Source: Corylus avellana
Lineage: Eukaryota > Streptophyta > Magnoliopsida > Fagales > Betulaceae
Direction: 5' to 3'
NCBI RefSeq assembly: GCF_901000735.1
Contig: NC_081548.1
Location: 6,699,364 to 6,763,363 of the forward strand
DNA: 64,000 nucleotides
In this document: piece after piece, positions 1-10,249 of the stretch
How the letters are laid out: every line of letters starts with the position of its first letter
Numbering within the stretch: position 1 is the first letter of the stretch
Translations under genes and position numbers: made by a program
The notes under the pieces: generated by a model
Seen by the model: the letters and a program-made list of their open reading frames with translations, nothing else
Database searches by the model: none
What the model was told of the DNA's origin: nothing

Positions 1-364
1 GATGTACAGTTAATTTTCTATTTTCTTTTAAAACATATCGTTTCACTAAATGAAGTTTTACGTTGGCTAACTAATTGAGGCTTCGTTTGTTAAACGGTTT
101 TGGCAAAAGCAAAGGTGACCTACTTTTTTATTTTTTCAATATTATCTTACTTTTTACTTCATATTAATTATTTTTTATTACTATTTAAATAAAAAAATTA
201 CTATAATTTTTTTTTTTTTTTTTTTTTCATTTTTTATACCAAACATTCTTACTTTTTCATTTTTTTTTTTAAAAAAATTCTTACATTTTTCATATTAATC
301 AATATTTACTATAGTATCAAACCAAAATCGAAATGAAATCGTTTACGAAACCAACCCTGACTTG

Positions 365-556
365 TTCCCACTATTTTCTTGACGTATAAAAAAAGTTCTG
401 ACTTCACCGTGTATATAATGAAGAAAAGACCCACCGTGTATATAATGAAGAGAAGACAATTTGTTTTTCACTAGTTCCCACTATTTTCTTGACGTATAAA
501 AAAAGTTCTGACTTCACCGTGTAGATAATGAAGAAAAGGTAATTTGTTTTTCTCAA
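365..556. repeat. Imperfect tandem duplication, about 110-bp unit
   Basis: The block beginning GTTCCCACTATTTTCTTGAC at 365 recurs at 475. A shorter sub-repeat of about 26 bp, containing CCGTGTATATAATGAAG, occurs twice inside the first unit and once, with one change, in the second. No coding potential. Confidence 0.8.
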
Positions 557-1209
557 ATAAACCATTGACAAGAAAATGGTTTTTATGATTAAACCAAGGC
601 CTTTATTGATGCCTTCAATATATAGCCTCATTTTAAACAAATAGGGGCAGCGAGTGAAAGTGATCATCATCTTGGCCAGAACAAAATAACATAAAAAATT
701 ATTGTTTTTTTTTTTAAAGAAAATAGTGGTGAGTCTGGAAAGGGAGTCATTTGACCCACATAATCATTGATGAATATTTGTTACAAAAATGGATTCATTT
801 CTAACCCATTAACTCCGTCGAGACTAATGGGCATGAATGACGCGAAAGCCGCGTAGTGGAATTCTACGCAAGACCACAAACTTGAATCAAATATATCATG
901 TCTAAGTCAACAGGGAGAAGACCCAATTAGGTGGCATGATTGAATATTGACGCCAATGAAGAAAAGGCACCGGCACAAGCGCAAAAGTCATAAAAAAATC
1001 AAACTTTCCATCACATTTTGTTCAAAACAAGACAAAATAAATAACAAATAACAAAAATAATTAGCTAATTTATCACATCTCAATTTCTGAGCCAAAAAAA
1101 TAAACAAAATGTATTTTTTGTTAAGTTAAAATGCTAGTAAATGTTTACGCTTTTAACACAAAAGTCAAAGACACACTTTCACCTCACGTGAGACACCAAT
1201 TTTAGAGCC

Positions 1210-1440
1210 ATGTTTTCTATTATGTGTGTGATATTTGCAAAATCAGATATACATCTGACAAAAATTTGCTACGGCATTTTCTTCTTAAAGGCTTCAAATT
1301 TCTCCAGTATTCCTTTCTCTATTCAACAATTGGCATCTTCTGCGTCAAGAGTTCCTGTAAATTTGTTCCCTTCAACTTTCAAACTTCAAGCATTCAAGTC
1401 TTCAACCGGTCCATTCAGCTTTTTCTTATAAAAATTGAGG
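1210..1440 (+). repeat. Direct repeat, copy 1 (partner at 2569-2805)
   Basis: About 225 bp with high identity by eye to 2569-2805, from TTTTCTATTATGTGTGTGAT to the CTTATAAAAATTGAGG end. Both copies keep an open frame of about 70 codons. The predicted peptides match no family I know and the frame drifts between copies, so I read this as a duplicated non-coding repeat rather than a gene pair. Confidence 0.75.
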
Positions 1441-2568
1441 TATGTAATTAAATTTTTATATTTAAATTTAGATTGTTCTTTTAAATTAATTTTTTTAATA
1501 TTAATATTGCTATTCTTGATAAATGTTTTTGTATTTAATTATTTATGAATATATATATTTTTTGTTGCATATTTTAATGGTATAAAATATATAATTGTAG
1601 CTATCTGAGATTATCGAGAAAAACAACGATTCTATTGAGCTCCATTTAAATTTATATATATATTTTTTAATACTCTTAATTATTTTTGTTCAACTTTATT
1701 TTTGTATTCATCAAAAAAATTTTGTCCCTGCTGAATGGACATCCTGGCTCCGCCACGACTTGGCTATTTGAAGTCAGTCTTGGCTCCTGATACAAAAGTT
1801 TGCACTAATTTCTACATCTAATTTTGATTATCCTACCATGAATCAACCATGAAAATGACCACATTAAACATCACAATCAAGCCAACTCACAAAAGAGAGA
1901 CATGTATGATGTTTTTTTGTTTGGTTGCAAAGAAAATGTGGGAGATGGAGGAATCACTTGGTTCTTGGTCAGGCCCTTTTGAGATGCCAACATTCATTTT
2001 TCAGAATTATTCGAACATCAATCATACATACTAGAGTCTCATTTCACTGAGTTGAAAAGGTTGATGGGTACTGCTACGTACATTAGCCCAATAAAATACA
2101 TATGAGATGAAATATAATATGTAGCATTACTCTCCACCAATTACTCTTTGGCCATCCTTGTAAGGATTTTCGTTTGTTTTGATATATAAATATTGAAAAT
2201 CTACGTAAGAATATTTAAGATCATGGCTAAACTTTAAATCATTATAACTCGAATCTTATTATAAAATTTGGTGTCAGTTTGTTAAAGTTAGACGAAAATT
2301 AAATAAATTATTCCTTTAAATAACAAAGGGTTAAAAAGAAAAATGCACAACGTAACCCTTAAGAGTATGCCTCTGGGCCGAACCACCCCAAATTCTCTTG
2401 TCTCATTTTTTTTCTCTTGCTTTCGCTACTTTTCCCTCAATTTATATTTCATTACAATGGAGAAAGATGAAGAAGCATTTATGGAAGTGCAAAATGGCGA
2501 AGAAAATGTAATATATCCACAAATTAAATCCAAAAAGCAATTGTCAAACCTCCCTGTTCCCTTGCTTT

Positions 2569-2805
2569 GAGTTTGTTTTCTATTATGTGTGTGATATTTG
2601 CAAAATCCGATATACATCTTACAAAAATTTGCTATGGCATTTTCTTCTTAAAGACTTCAAATTTCTCTAGTATTGCTTTCTCCATTCAACAATTGGCATC
2701 TATTGCTTCAAGAGTTCCAGTATATTTGTTCTCTTTCAACTTTCAAACTTCAAGCATTCAAGTCTTCAACCGGGTCCATTCAACTTTTTCTTATAAAAAT
2801 TGAGG
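2569..2805 (+). repeat. Direct repeat, copy 2 (partner at 1210-1440)
   Basis: Second copy of the 1210-1440 block, with scattered substitutions and a one-base change near the 3' end that shifts the frame. It lies about 500 bp upstream of the TNL start codon, beyond the likely core promoter. Confidence 0.75.
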
Positions 2806-3160
2806 AAGTGCTAAATGGCAAAGAAAATGTAATCCAATTTCAACGCTTCATTTGTGAATTAAGATTACGGGCAACAATATTAGCCATTAGATAAGAGAAT
2901 GGTGAGATTGACTTTAGGTGTGAGTGTCCAATCACATGACTTTCTTATAAGAAAGGATTTATATATGTGTGCTTTGAAAAAATGCAATAAAGGAATTGAA
3001 AGTGCTTGTCTTTTCTCTAACGGCTAACATGGGAACAAATTTATGACTTTCTTATCAAAAGTTATTCTCGTATTTAGATTGGATCAATAATGGTGATGCG
3101 TTAGGGGATGATCACATCATAACTGCTGTGGTTATTCCCACACCATATTTAACTCCTATC

Positions 3161-3168
3161 TATAAATA
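3161..3168 (+). promoter_or_regulatory. Probable TATA box of the TNL gene
   Basis: TATAAATA, about 160 bp upstream of the ATG at 3324 and preceded by AACTCCTATC. With a start site about 30 bp downstream, the 5' leader would be about 130 nt, normal for this gene class. Inferred from motif and position only. Confidence 0.55.
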
Positions 3169-3323
3169 GTTAAGGGGATGGAGGACGAAGTCCATTCAGC
3201 TTTCTTTTAACTATTTCTCTTTGTTTTCCTCTTGGATTTCCACCCTTTTATCCTTCCAAACACTTTTATTCATTTTACTTCAAATTAATTATCAAGATAA
3301 ATCAAGTCTTTGGGAGTTGAGCC

Positions 3324-3847
3324 ATGGCTATCAGAACAGCGAGATCTCCTGAAGCCATCCTCTCTTCATCTTCTTCCCCTCGTTCCAACTGGATCTATGA
3401 TGTTTTCTTGTGTTTCAGAGGCGAAGACACGCGCAAAAACTTCACCGACCACCTCTACTTTGCTTTGAGAGATGCTGGAATCAAAATCTTTAAAGATGAC
3501 AATGAGCTCCAAAGAGGGCAATACCTTGCATCCGAATTGATACGGGCAATCCAAGGATCCAGAATCTCTATCATCATTTTCTCAAGGAACTATGCGGCTT
3601 CGAGGTGGTGCATGGAGGAACTTGTGGAAATTATGGAGTGTCGAAGATCTTTGAAGCAACTGGTTCTACCTATATTCTATGATGTTGAGCCCTCTGATGT
3701 GAGAAACCAGACAAGTAGTTTTGCAGAAGCATTCGTGAAACATGAAGAGCATTACTTGTTGGACATGGACAAATTTCTCAAGTGGAGAAGAGCTTTGTGT
3801 GAGGTTGCTAATTTGTCAGGGTGGGATCTAAGAAAAACTGCAGATGG
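3324..3847 (+). CDS. TNL exon 1: TIR domain
   Basis: Encodes residues 1-174 plus two bases of codon 175. The TIR domain spans about residues 24-165. Visible motifs are YDVFLCFRGEDTR near the start, the LASEL/AIQGSRI region, the SRWCMEEL box at about residues 93-100 with the likely catalytic Glu99, and the FYDVEPSDVR motif. The donor GTAAGT follows at 3848. The start ATG sits in a good context (GAGCCATGG) and the N-terminus has the usual serine-rich leader. TIR domains of this type cleave NAD+ when the receptor oligomerises; all key residues I can check are present. Confidence 0.92.
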
Positions 3848-4321
3848 GTAAGTTCATATAAGCAATAGTTTTGTCTTTCACCTACTATATTTTAGTACAT
3901 TTATAGTATCACATTGCAATATGTTTTCTATATATATATATATTCTAATATGAACGTTTATTTTATTAAAAAAAAAAAAAATCTAACATAGTCAAAGTAT
4001 AGTCATATATATCGGACATTATAAACAATGGAAGTAAGTTTTTAGGGTGGAACCACCTCAAAACTCTTTGCTTATCTCTTTCTCATTTTTCTCATACTTT
4101 CTTGTTTTTATTTTATTTTACTTTATATTCTATCAATTTTATTTTTATTTTTTATTTCATTGCTAAAAACAATAATCATATATATAAGACGAATCACTTT
4201 TTAGAGATAGTCTAGAATTACGACATGTGGTGTGAACCCATTTTTTTTAAAAGGTTAAACGGGTTTTTTAAGGCGTAATTTTATATATAAAAAAAATTAA
4301 AAAAAGAAAAAAAGAAAAAGA

Positions 4322-4766
4322 AGGAAAACTTCACTTTAAACCCCTGAACTACCACCCCTTTTGACATGCCCCCTTCAAACTTCAAAACCTCTCATTTTGG
4401 ACCCTTGAACTTTCAATTTTTATCACTTTGGACCCATCCGTTAGATTTTAAATGTTAAAAGTTAGACAATGATGTTTATAACTTGAAATTAATTTTTTTT
4501 TTTTAAAAAAAAACAATTATTAAAACAAAATCTCAAGGTGACCCACGGTTGGGCCACCTTATAACCTTTTTTTTTTTTTTTTTTCATAAAAGAAAATTGA
4601 AGGGTAATTTTGTCTTTCTAAGAGTTTTAACTGCAAAAATTGATGGAGGGGGTCCAAAGTGATAGAAATTGAAAGTTCAGGGGTCCAAAGTGAGGAGTTT
4701 TGAAGTTTGAAGGGAGCATATCAAAAGGGGTGGTAGTTCAGAGGTACAAAGTGAAGTTTCTCATAT
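4322..4766. mobile_element. Foldback/MITE-like element in TNL intron 1
   Basis: The left end reads AAAACTTCACTTTAAACCCC and the right end ends AAAGTGAAGTTTC, its inverse. Long inverted arms share inverted blocks such as TTGAACTTTCAATTTTTATC and its complement. The same family recurs at 8621-9063, 49946-50334, 50355-50730 and 55320-55802. No ORF. Probably non-autonomous and mobilised in trans, but I cannot name the superfamily. Confidence 0.75.
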
Positions 4767-4806
4767 ATATATATATACCCAAACCTACTATTCCTCTTAC
4801 TTCTCA

Positions 4807-5131
4807 TGATTCCATTGCTGCTCAATTCTCAAATTCTCCCCAAATTCACTCTCAAATTTCCCAGTCAAATACCTCTGTTTTTAGTCATTTTATTAGGCTT
4901 GGAACTATGGCTCCTCCTGAGGAACTTTGTCCTCCTGCCAATATTTCTTTTCCTTGGATTACTCTCCCCTTTTCCCAGTACTTATTTTCTTTCGAAGATC
5001 ATTCTCAAACACCAGAGCAACTGGCTCATTCTTACTTCCCTTGTCATTTTCATTGGATCCCTAAACATCCCTTGAAAGATTTGTCATTTTTCACTGATAT
5101 TTTGATTCAAACCATATATATATATATATAA
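4807..5131 (+). other. Unidentified coding-like fragment inside TNL intron 1
   Basis: About 108 codons stay open in one frame up to TAA at 5129-5131, right after the foldback. The peptide is rich in Pro, Ser and Phe (MAPPEELCPP, then SFPWITLPFSQ and HWIPKHPLKDLSFF), which looks like real protein composition rather than random AT-rich DNA. I do not recognise it with confidence. It may be a captured exon or a gag or capsid-like piece of a retroelement. It ends in a TA microsatellite. Confidence 0.35.
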
Positions 5132-5846
5132 CTTGATAATTGCCAAAATAAAAGAAGGTTGTAGAGAGGAAATAAGTCTACAAGAAGAAGAGTTAGTTAA
5201 GAAAGTTGTGGCCAAAATTAGTGACAAGGTAATATAGTGTTATCACTAAGCCAACTCTTGTGCTCATCTCAAGTATTACTCCAACTTGAATGATAGTTGT
5301 AGTTTGTTATTGCCTTTAGAGGCATTGATAGAATTCAAATCATGGTGGAAATTTATTGATGTGATTTGATATTCCATCAAATCATGTGGGAAAAAAAGCC
5401 TAGATGACCTGGTTTATTTTGACCTACCCTTTGCATACATATAGGCCACCTTTAAGTTTTTGAGATAGAAGGAGTGGAAATAACAAGAGAAAATGAAGAA
5501 AACCTTTTGCAACTATGATATAAAATATCTTACTTTGCTAGCGGCACTAAAGGTTTGAAAAGAACAAAACACTATTCTTTGCCATGGAATTAAAAACAAG
5601 GGTAATTTTTTTTGTCCGTGTGAGAGAGGTTTTGAGTCTTTTGGATTTTGGGTTAACGTAATTCTATGGCATAAAAATTTAGTTTCTTCAAACTTCGACC
5701 CATTAGTATGGTAAATGATAATGAGTTAAGGATAATGGCCAAAACTAATATGTTCTAAGTTTTTACATATTTGTGTATATGAAACTTATATTTCAATTTT
5801 CTCTTGTATAATGTGACTCTACCTAACTTCTTAAAATAATTTCTAG

Positions 5847-6948
5847 GCATGAAGCAAAGTTTATTAGGAAAATTGTTGAAGAGATTTCAAGAGAATTGAA
5901 CAACACACACTTGTTTATAGCACTCTACCCAATTGGAGTAGATTCTTATGTTCAAGACATAACTTTTGGGTTAAATGTTGGAGCTAACGATATTCGCATG
6001 GTAGGGATCTTGGGAATGGGCGGAATTGGCAAAACAACCATTGTTAAAGCCATTTATAACCAATTTTTTCATGGATTTGAAGGTAAAAGTTTTCTTGCAA
6101 ATGTTAGGGAAACTTCCAAGGAACCTAAGGGTCAGGTTCATCTCCAAGAACAACTTCTTTCTGACATCTTGAGGACAAGCGAGATAAAGATAAGTAGTGT
6201 TGATAGAGGAATCAATATAATTAAAGAAAGACTTTGTAATAAAGCAATACTTGTGATACTTGATGATGTAGACCAAATGGAGCAACTAAATGCAATATGT
6301 AGAAGGCGTGAATGGTTTGGTTTGGGAAGTAGAATTATTATAACAACGAGAGATGAGCATTTGCTAAAGGAGCTAGAAGTGGATAGTGTATATAGAGTTA
6401 CAACAATGAATGACATTGACTCTCTTGAGCTCTTTAGTTGGCATGCCTTTAGGAATAGTTATCCTATTGAAGATTATACTGATTTGTCAAAAAGTGTCGT
6501 TGCTTACTGCGGAGGGTTGCCACTTGCGCTTGAAGTTTTGGGCTCATTTCTTTTCTCTATGAGCACGCTAGAATGGAAAAGTGCATTAGATAAATTGAAG
6601 AGGATTCCTCATGAACAAATTCAAAATAAACTTAGAATAAGTTTTGATGGACTAAGCGACAATACTGAAAAGGATATATTCCTTGACATATCATGTTTCT
6701 TCATAGGAAAGGATATAGACTATGTTGTAAAAATAGTGGATGGCTGTGGTTTTTTTGCAAAGATTGGAATTAGTGTCCTCATTCAGCGGTGTCTTCTTAA
6801 AGTTAGTGAGACAAATGTGTTTAAAATGCATGATTTGTTGCGAGACATGGGAAGAGAAATTGTTTGTGAAAAACACCCCAATGAACCTAGGAAATGGAGT
6901 AGATTATGGCTACATGAGGATGCATTTGATATATTGACAAAGCACGAG
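5847..6948 (+). CDS. TNL exon 2: NB-ARC nucleotide-binding switch
   Basis: Encodes about residues 175-542. It begins with the linker H-E-A-K-F-I-R-K-I-V after the exon junction. NB-ARC motifs in order: P-loop GMGGIGKTT (about 231-239), kinase-2 LVILDDVD (about 310-317), RNBS-B GSRIIITTRDEHLL, GLPL (CGGLPLALEVLG), RNBS-D (DIFLDISCFFIG) and MHD (about 502-504). The Asp-Asp-Val-Asp of kinase-2, typical of TNLs, is intact, so ATP/ADP switching residues are all present. By analogy with the family the exon should end after LTKHE at 6948 and join GTNAIEGL. The next bases are GCAATAAG, a GC donor. If not spliced, the frame runs through a poly-A tract to TAA at 7021-7023. Confidence 0.9.
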
Positions 6949-7275
6949 GCAATAAGAACTTTCTCAATTGAAAACATTGAAAAAAAAAAAAAAAAAAAAG
7001 CATTTTTTTCTTTTTCTTTCTAAGATATATGTTATTCGGGAAGCAAATGTGTACTAATTCACACTGATCACATACCTTGAAAGTTTAATCCATATATTTC
7101 TTATTTGAAAATAGGAACCTTTTTTTTTTTTCCTAACATCATTCTATTGTTTTTGCAGTTGAAAACATGATTACATTATATTAGGCAAAGCGAGATAAAT
7201 GAAATGATTACTAAGAACGATTATGTGATAAGTTTGGATAATTACTTGTCTCATGCAATTCTTGTGTTTTTATAG

Positions 7276-7551
7276 GGAACAAATGCAATTGAAGGACTTA
7301 CTTTAGAATTGACAAGTCTAAGTAAGATGAATTTCAATTCAGAAGCATTTAATAAGATGCAGAGACTACGATTACTCCAACTTGATCATGTACGACTCAC
7401 TGGTGACTATAAATATCTTCCCAAAGAATTAAGGTGGCTTTGTTGGCATGGATTCCCTCTAAAGTTTATTCCAAATGAGTTTTATCCAAGAAACTTAGTT
7501 GTGATTGACTTGCAATATAGCAATCTCAAAAAAGTTTGGGAAAGTCCCAAG
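7276..7551 (+). CDS. TNL exon 3: linker and first leucine-rich repeats
   Basis: Starts right after the acceptor TATAG with GTNAIEGLTLEL, the conserved junction sequence of TNLs, and codes 92 residues (about 543-634). It includes AFNKMQRLRLLQLDHV and ELRWLCWHGFPLKFIP, the standard TNL block before the repeats, and ends WESPK with donor GTAAAA at 7552. It is phase 0 at both ends and intact. Confidence 0.88.
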
Positions 7552-7660
7552 GTAAAATAATCAATGATTTAATTATTATTATTATTATTATTATTTATGT
7601 TCTAGGCTCTAATATTGCGCTTTCCTTCATTTTTCATTGGTTGTTTTCTCATTTGTTTAG

Positions 7661-8585
7661 CAGTTGCTTGAGAAGATGAAAATTCTAAATCTTAGTCACT
7701 CTCATTATTTGAGCCAGACCCCTGACTTTTCAAATCTCCCAAATCTAGAGCAATTAATACTTGAAGATTGTACAAGTTTGCTTGAGGTTCACCACTCCAT
7801 TGGAGATCTTAGTAATCTTGTTTTGGTGAATTTGAAAGATTGCAAATGCCTTAAAAGTTTGCCAAGGAGTTTCTATAACTTGAAGTCTTTAGAAACTCTC
7901 ATTCTTTCTGGGTGTTCTAAAATGTACAATTTGGCTGACAACTTGGGGGAGATGGAATCATTGACAACTCTTCTTGCAGACAGAACTGCTATAAGACAAG
8001 TACCTTTTAGTATAGTGCAACTAAAGAATCTCAAATATTTATCTATGTGGGTGTAAAGGGTCACTGTCTAAGTCATTCCCATCACTCTTTTGGTCTTGGA
8101 TATCACCAAGGAAAAGTCCTAAGTCAGTCAATCTACTGCCTGCTGCACTACAAGGCTTGAACTCACTAACACACTTATGTCTCTGGGACTGCAATTTATC
8201 GGATGACGGAATTCCTACAGATCTTTGGAATTTATGTTCTCTTAAAATTTTAGATTTAAGATGCAATAGTTTTGAAAGTCTATCAACAAGCCTAGGTGGT
8301 CTTTCGAAGCTTCAAGATCTCAGATTGGCTCACTGTAGAAAGCTTAAATCAATTCCGGATTTACCAGCAAGTTTGATTTTTTTAGATGCAAAACACTGCA
8401 CTGCACTGGAAAGAATGCCGGATCTATCAAAGCTCTCAAATATGAATGGTTTGTGCCTTACTAACTGTCACAAATTAGTCAAAATTCCAGGTTTGGATAA
8501 GCGTTCAAATCCTATTGTATCTGTTGCCATGGAAGGGTGCATGAATCTAACACATACTTTTAAGCAAAGCTTCCTACGGCTACAG
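7661..8585 (+). CDS. TNL exon 4: main LRR exon, with internal frameshift
   Basis: Leucine-rich repeats of about 23-24 residues (LEKMKILNLSHS, LPNLEQLILEDC, LSNLVLVNLKDC, LKSLETLILSGC and others) give the likely ligand- or effector-sensing surface. The frame is open to residue about 765, then hits TAA at 8054-8056. From 8052 onward the same LRR protein continues in the next frame (CKG, later SLTHLCLWDC) up to the donor GT at 8586. The pattern fits loss of two bases in a CT repeat at about 8041-8044. The acceptor region TAGCAG at 7658-7663 is a tandem NAG acceptor and could give proteins with or without one Gln. Confidence 0.85.
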
Positions 8586-8620
8586 GTACATGTTTCTCTC
8601 TCTCTCTCTCGTAATTTTTA

Positions 8621-9063
8621 GGAGAAACTTCACTTTAAACCCCTAAATTACTGCGTATTTTGACAATCCCCCGAGCTTCAAAACCTCTCAATTTGAACCC
8701 CTCCGTTAGATTTTAAACGTTAAAAGTGAGACAATGACATTTATACCCCTGAGTTTTTTATAAAATTCCAAATTTGTCCTTAATTTCAAATTAATTAATT
8801 TATTTTTTAAAAAAATTGTTATAAAAAAAAAATACAAGGCGACCCACGGTTGGGCCACCTTCTAAACTTCCTTCTTTTTTTTTTTTTTAATCAAAAGAAA
8901 ATTGAAGGGTAAATTTTGTCCTTTTAGGGGTTTTAACGGCAAAAATTGACAGAGGGGGTAAATTGTATCAAATTGAAAGTTCGAGTGGTGAGAGTAGGAT
9001 TTTAAAAGTTGGGAGGGGGACTTATAGCTTGTATTTGTAATTCAAAGGTTTTTAAGTGAAGAG
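8621..9063. mobile_element. Foldback/MITE-like element in TNL intron 4 (family of 4322-4766)
   Basis: Ends GGAGAAACTTCACTTTAAAC and, inverted, TTTTTAAGTGAAGAGGC. The middle contains the block GGCGACCCACGGTTGGGCCACC, also seen in the 4322-4766 copy. A matching left end is visible in the inverted TNL copy (20720-20754), cut by a gap. Confidence 0.72.
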
Positions 9064-9087
9064 GCACTATTTTAACTAAATAGAATA

Positions 9088-9472
9088 AAGGAAATACATT
9101 TTTACTTTGAACAATCCACTCATTTGCACTTTGACACAATGTTTAAAAAAGTAACACTTGACCTCTCAAACTTTGTTGCAATTTGACCATTACGACATTT
9201 TTTTTTTTTTTTTCCAAATGCACCCATCCAAGTTTTTTTTTTGAAAACAAAAATTGAGATGGGGAGACTTTGAGTTGACCACCCTTAATTTTTAATTTAT
9301 TATTCTTCTAATTTTATTTTTTTTAACTTGGGACAGAACTTTTGGAGAAAAGGTCAAAATAATTAGTGCAACAATTTAGGAAGTTTGGAGTCAGGGTATC
9401 ACTTTTTAAATATTGGAGGTTACAGTGCAAATGGGTGGATAGTTCATGGGGGTAAAATGTATTTTTCCCATA
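9088..9472. mobile_element. Second foldback element in TNL intron 4
   Basis: The left arm includes CATTTGCACTTTGACA and AATGTTTAAAAAAGTAACACT. The right arm carries their complements (ATCACTTTTTAAATATTGGAGG, AGTGCAAATGGGTGGATAG). No coding capacity. Homologous copies lie in the other two TNL 3' fragments of this window. Confidence 0.7.
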
Positions 9473-9582
9473 GAATAATGTGTGGAGTAGGATTTCAACT
9501 CAAGACCTCAGTTATGATATCATGTTATCTCGTATCACTTAGTTAATACTTTAACACACATCATCCTCTGCTGATGTAACAG

Positions 9583-10218
9583 GATTGGGTTATGCTTGGA
9601 GTTGGTAGAATGTTTAGCATTATCCTCCCCGGCAATCAAATCCCCGATTGGTTCACGTATCAATGTGAGGGACCCTCGGTACATTTTGAAGTACCTACTG
9701 CTGACCCCATATTGAACGAGTTTGGTGTATGTGTTGTTTTTGCATCACGTGTTCAAGTATTATCTTCATATAAAGATAGCATGTCATTTATCAACCATAC
9801 CAAGAATACTATTCTGACTTATTTGTTTGCAACAACTGGTGGCCAATTCCCTCTTGAAGATCACCTATTGCTAGGCAATATTGTTATTACCAATGATTTT
9901 GAGGATGGTGATGAAGTAGAGGTTCTTGCAGATTGGGGGCTTGAAATCATTCTGAAGAAAATAGGGGTCTATCTACTATATGAAAGGGTTGTTGATGGAA
10001 AAGATGAGGATCATGCCATTGTTGTTAGTGATGATGAGGATGACAATAACAATATAGAAAACAGATGCTCCTCTAAGAGAAAAATGAGATCTCCAAATAT
10101 GATTGATGATTCACAAAATTTGATGAAAGAGAAAAAGCTCAAAAAGATTGCTACAGAGGAAAATGAGTATTATGTTTACTCTTTTGGGACGAGATCTCAA
10201 AAGTTTCAATTTGAGTAG
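9583..10218 (+). CDS. TNL exon 5: C-JID / post-LRR domain
   Basis: Opens with DWVMLGVGRMFSIILPGNQIPDWF, whose LPGNQIPDWF core is the signature of the C-JID (jelly-roll/Ig-like) domain that follows the LRRs in TNLs and contacts effectors in solved receptors. It codes 211 residues and ends with TAG at 10216-10218. The C-terminal third is acidic (DDEDDNNN) and then basic (SSKRKMR, KEKKLKKIA), a plausible nuclear-localisation stretch. The exon is open, so selection on it may have been recent. Two homologous copies exist at 19531-20175 (minus) and from 63951. Confidence 0.9.
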   Translation, partial: DWVMLGVGRMFSIILPGNQIPDWFTYQCEGPSVHFEVPTADPILNEFGVCVVFASRVQVLSSYKDSMSFINHTKNTILTYLFATTGGQFPLEDHLLLGNIVITNDFEDGDEVEVLADWGLEIILKKIGVYLLYERVVDGKDEDHAIVVSDDEDDNNNIENRCSSKRKMRSPNMIDDSQNLMKEKKLKKIATEENEYYVYSFGTRSQKFQFE

Positions 10219-10225
10219 TTGTAAG

Positions 10226-10249
10226 ATATATATATATATATATATATGT
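10226..10249. repeat. TA dinucleotide microsatellite in TNL 3' UTR
   Basis: About eleven TA units just after the stop codon. The inverted paralog has no such run at the matching site, so it expanded in this copy only. Confidence 0.85.

Larger units (their letters stand above)
1..3160. other. Intergenic region upstream of the TNL gene
   Basis: AT-rich DNA with no convincing gene. All reading frames here are short (under 90 codons) and match no family I recognise. It holds two repeat systems listed separately (365-560 and the pair 1210-1440 / 2569-2805). The rest is homopolymer-rich spacer in which I see nothing functional. Confidence 0.6.
3848..5846 (+). other. TNL intron 1 (about 2 kb)
   Basis: Bounded by GTAAGT at 3848 and TTCTAG ending at 5846. 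Splicing joins GG and G to make a Gly codon and restores the family-typical G-x-E-A-K-F-I-R-K-I-V sequence. It is unusually long because it holds a foldback element (4322-4766) followed by a coding-like stretch (4807-5131). The remainder is AT-rich intron sequence. Confidence 0.85.
8586..9582 (+). other. TNL intron 4, filled by two foldback elements
   Basis: Donor GTACAT after a CAG codon and acceptor TAACAG ending at 9582; phase 0. Nearly the whole intron consists of the foldback at 8621-9063 and a second foldback at 9088-9472. The second is also present in the equivalent intron of the inverted copy (20285-20697) and, at least its right arm, of the third copy (63660-63840), so it is older than the TNL duplication. 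Confidence 0.8.
3324..10218 (+). pseudogene. TIR-NBS-LRR disease-resistance gene, five exons, frameshifted
   Basis: An intracellular immune receptor of the TNL class, expected to sense a pathogen effector in the cytoplasm or nucleus and signal through TIR NADase activity. The exon order is the classical one: TIR (3324-3847), NB-ARC (5847-6948), first LRR exon (7276-7551), main LRR exon (7661-8585) and C-JID/post-LRR exon (9583-10218). All intron phases agree (phase 2 after exon 1, phase 0 afterwards). Two defects are visible. The exon 2 donor is GC (6949-6950), not GT. A 2-base loss near 8042 shifts exon 4 and gives TAA at 8054-8056, so the spliced message would encode about 765 residues and lose most LRRs and the C-JID. 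Retention of intron 2 would give a TIR-NB protein of about 566 residues ending in lysines. It could be a recent pseudogene, an expressed truncated TN(L), or carry an assembly indel. Confidence 0.85.

Noticed and set aside
1224..1451. Zinc-finger-like peptide (VCDICKIRY...LLRHF) in the upstream repeat
   Set aside because: Only one C-x2-C and a single His in an otherwise random composition, and the frame breaks in the second copy of the repeat.
3366..3554. Minus-strand frame opposite the TIR exon
   Set aside because: Shadow of the TIR coding sequence. No independent support.
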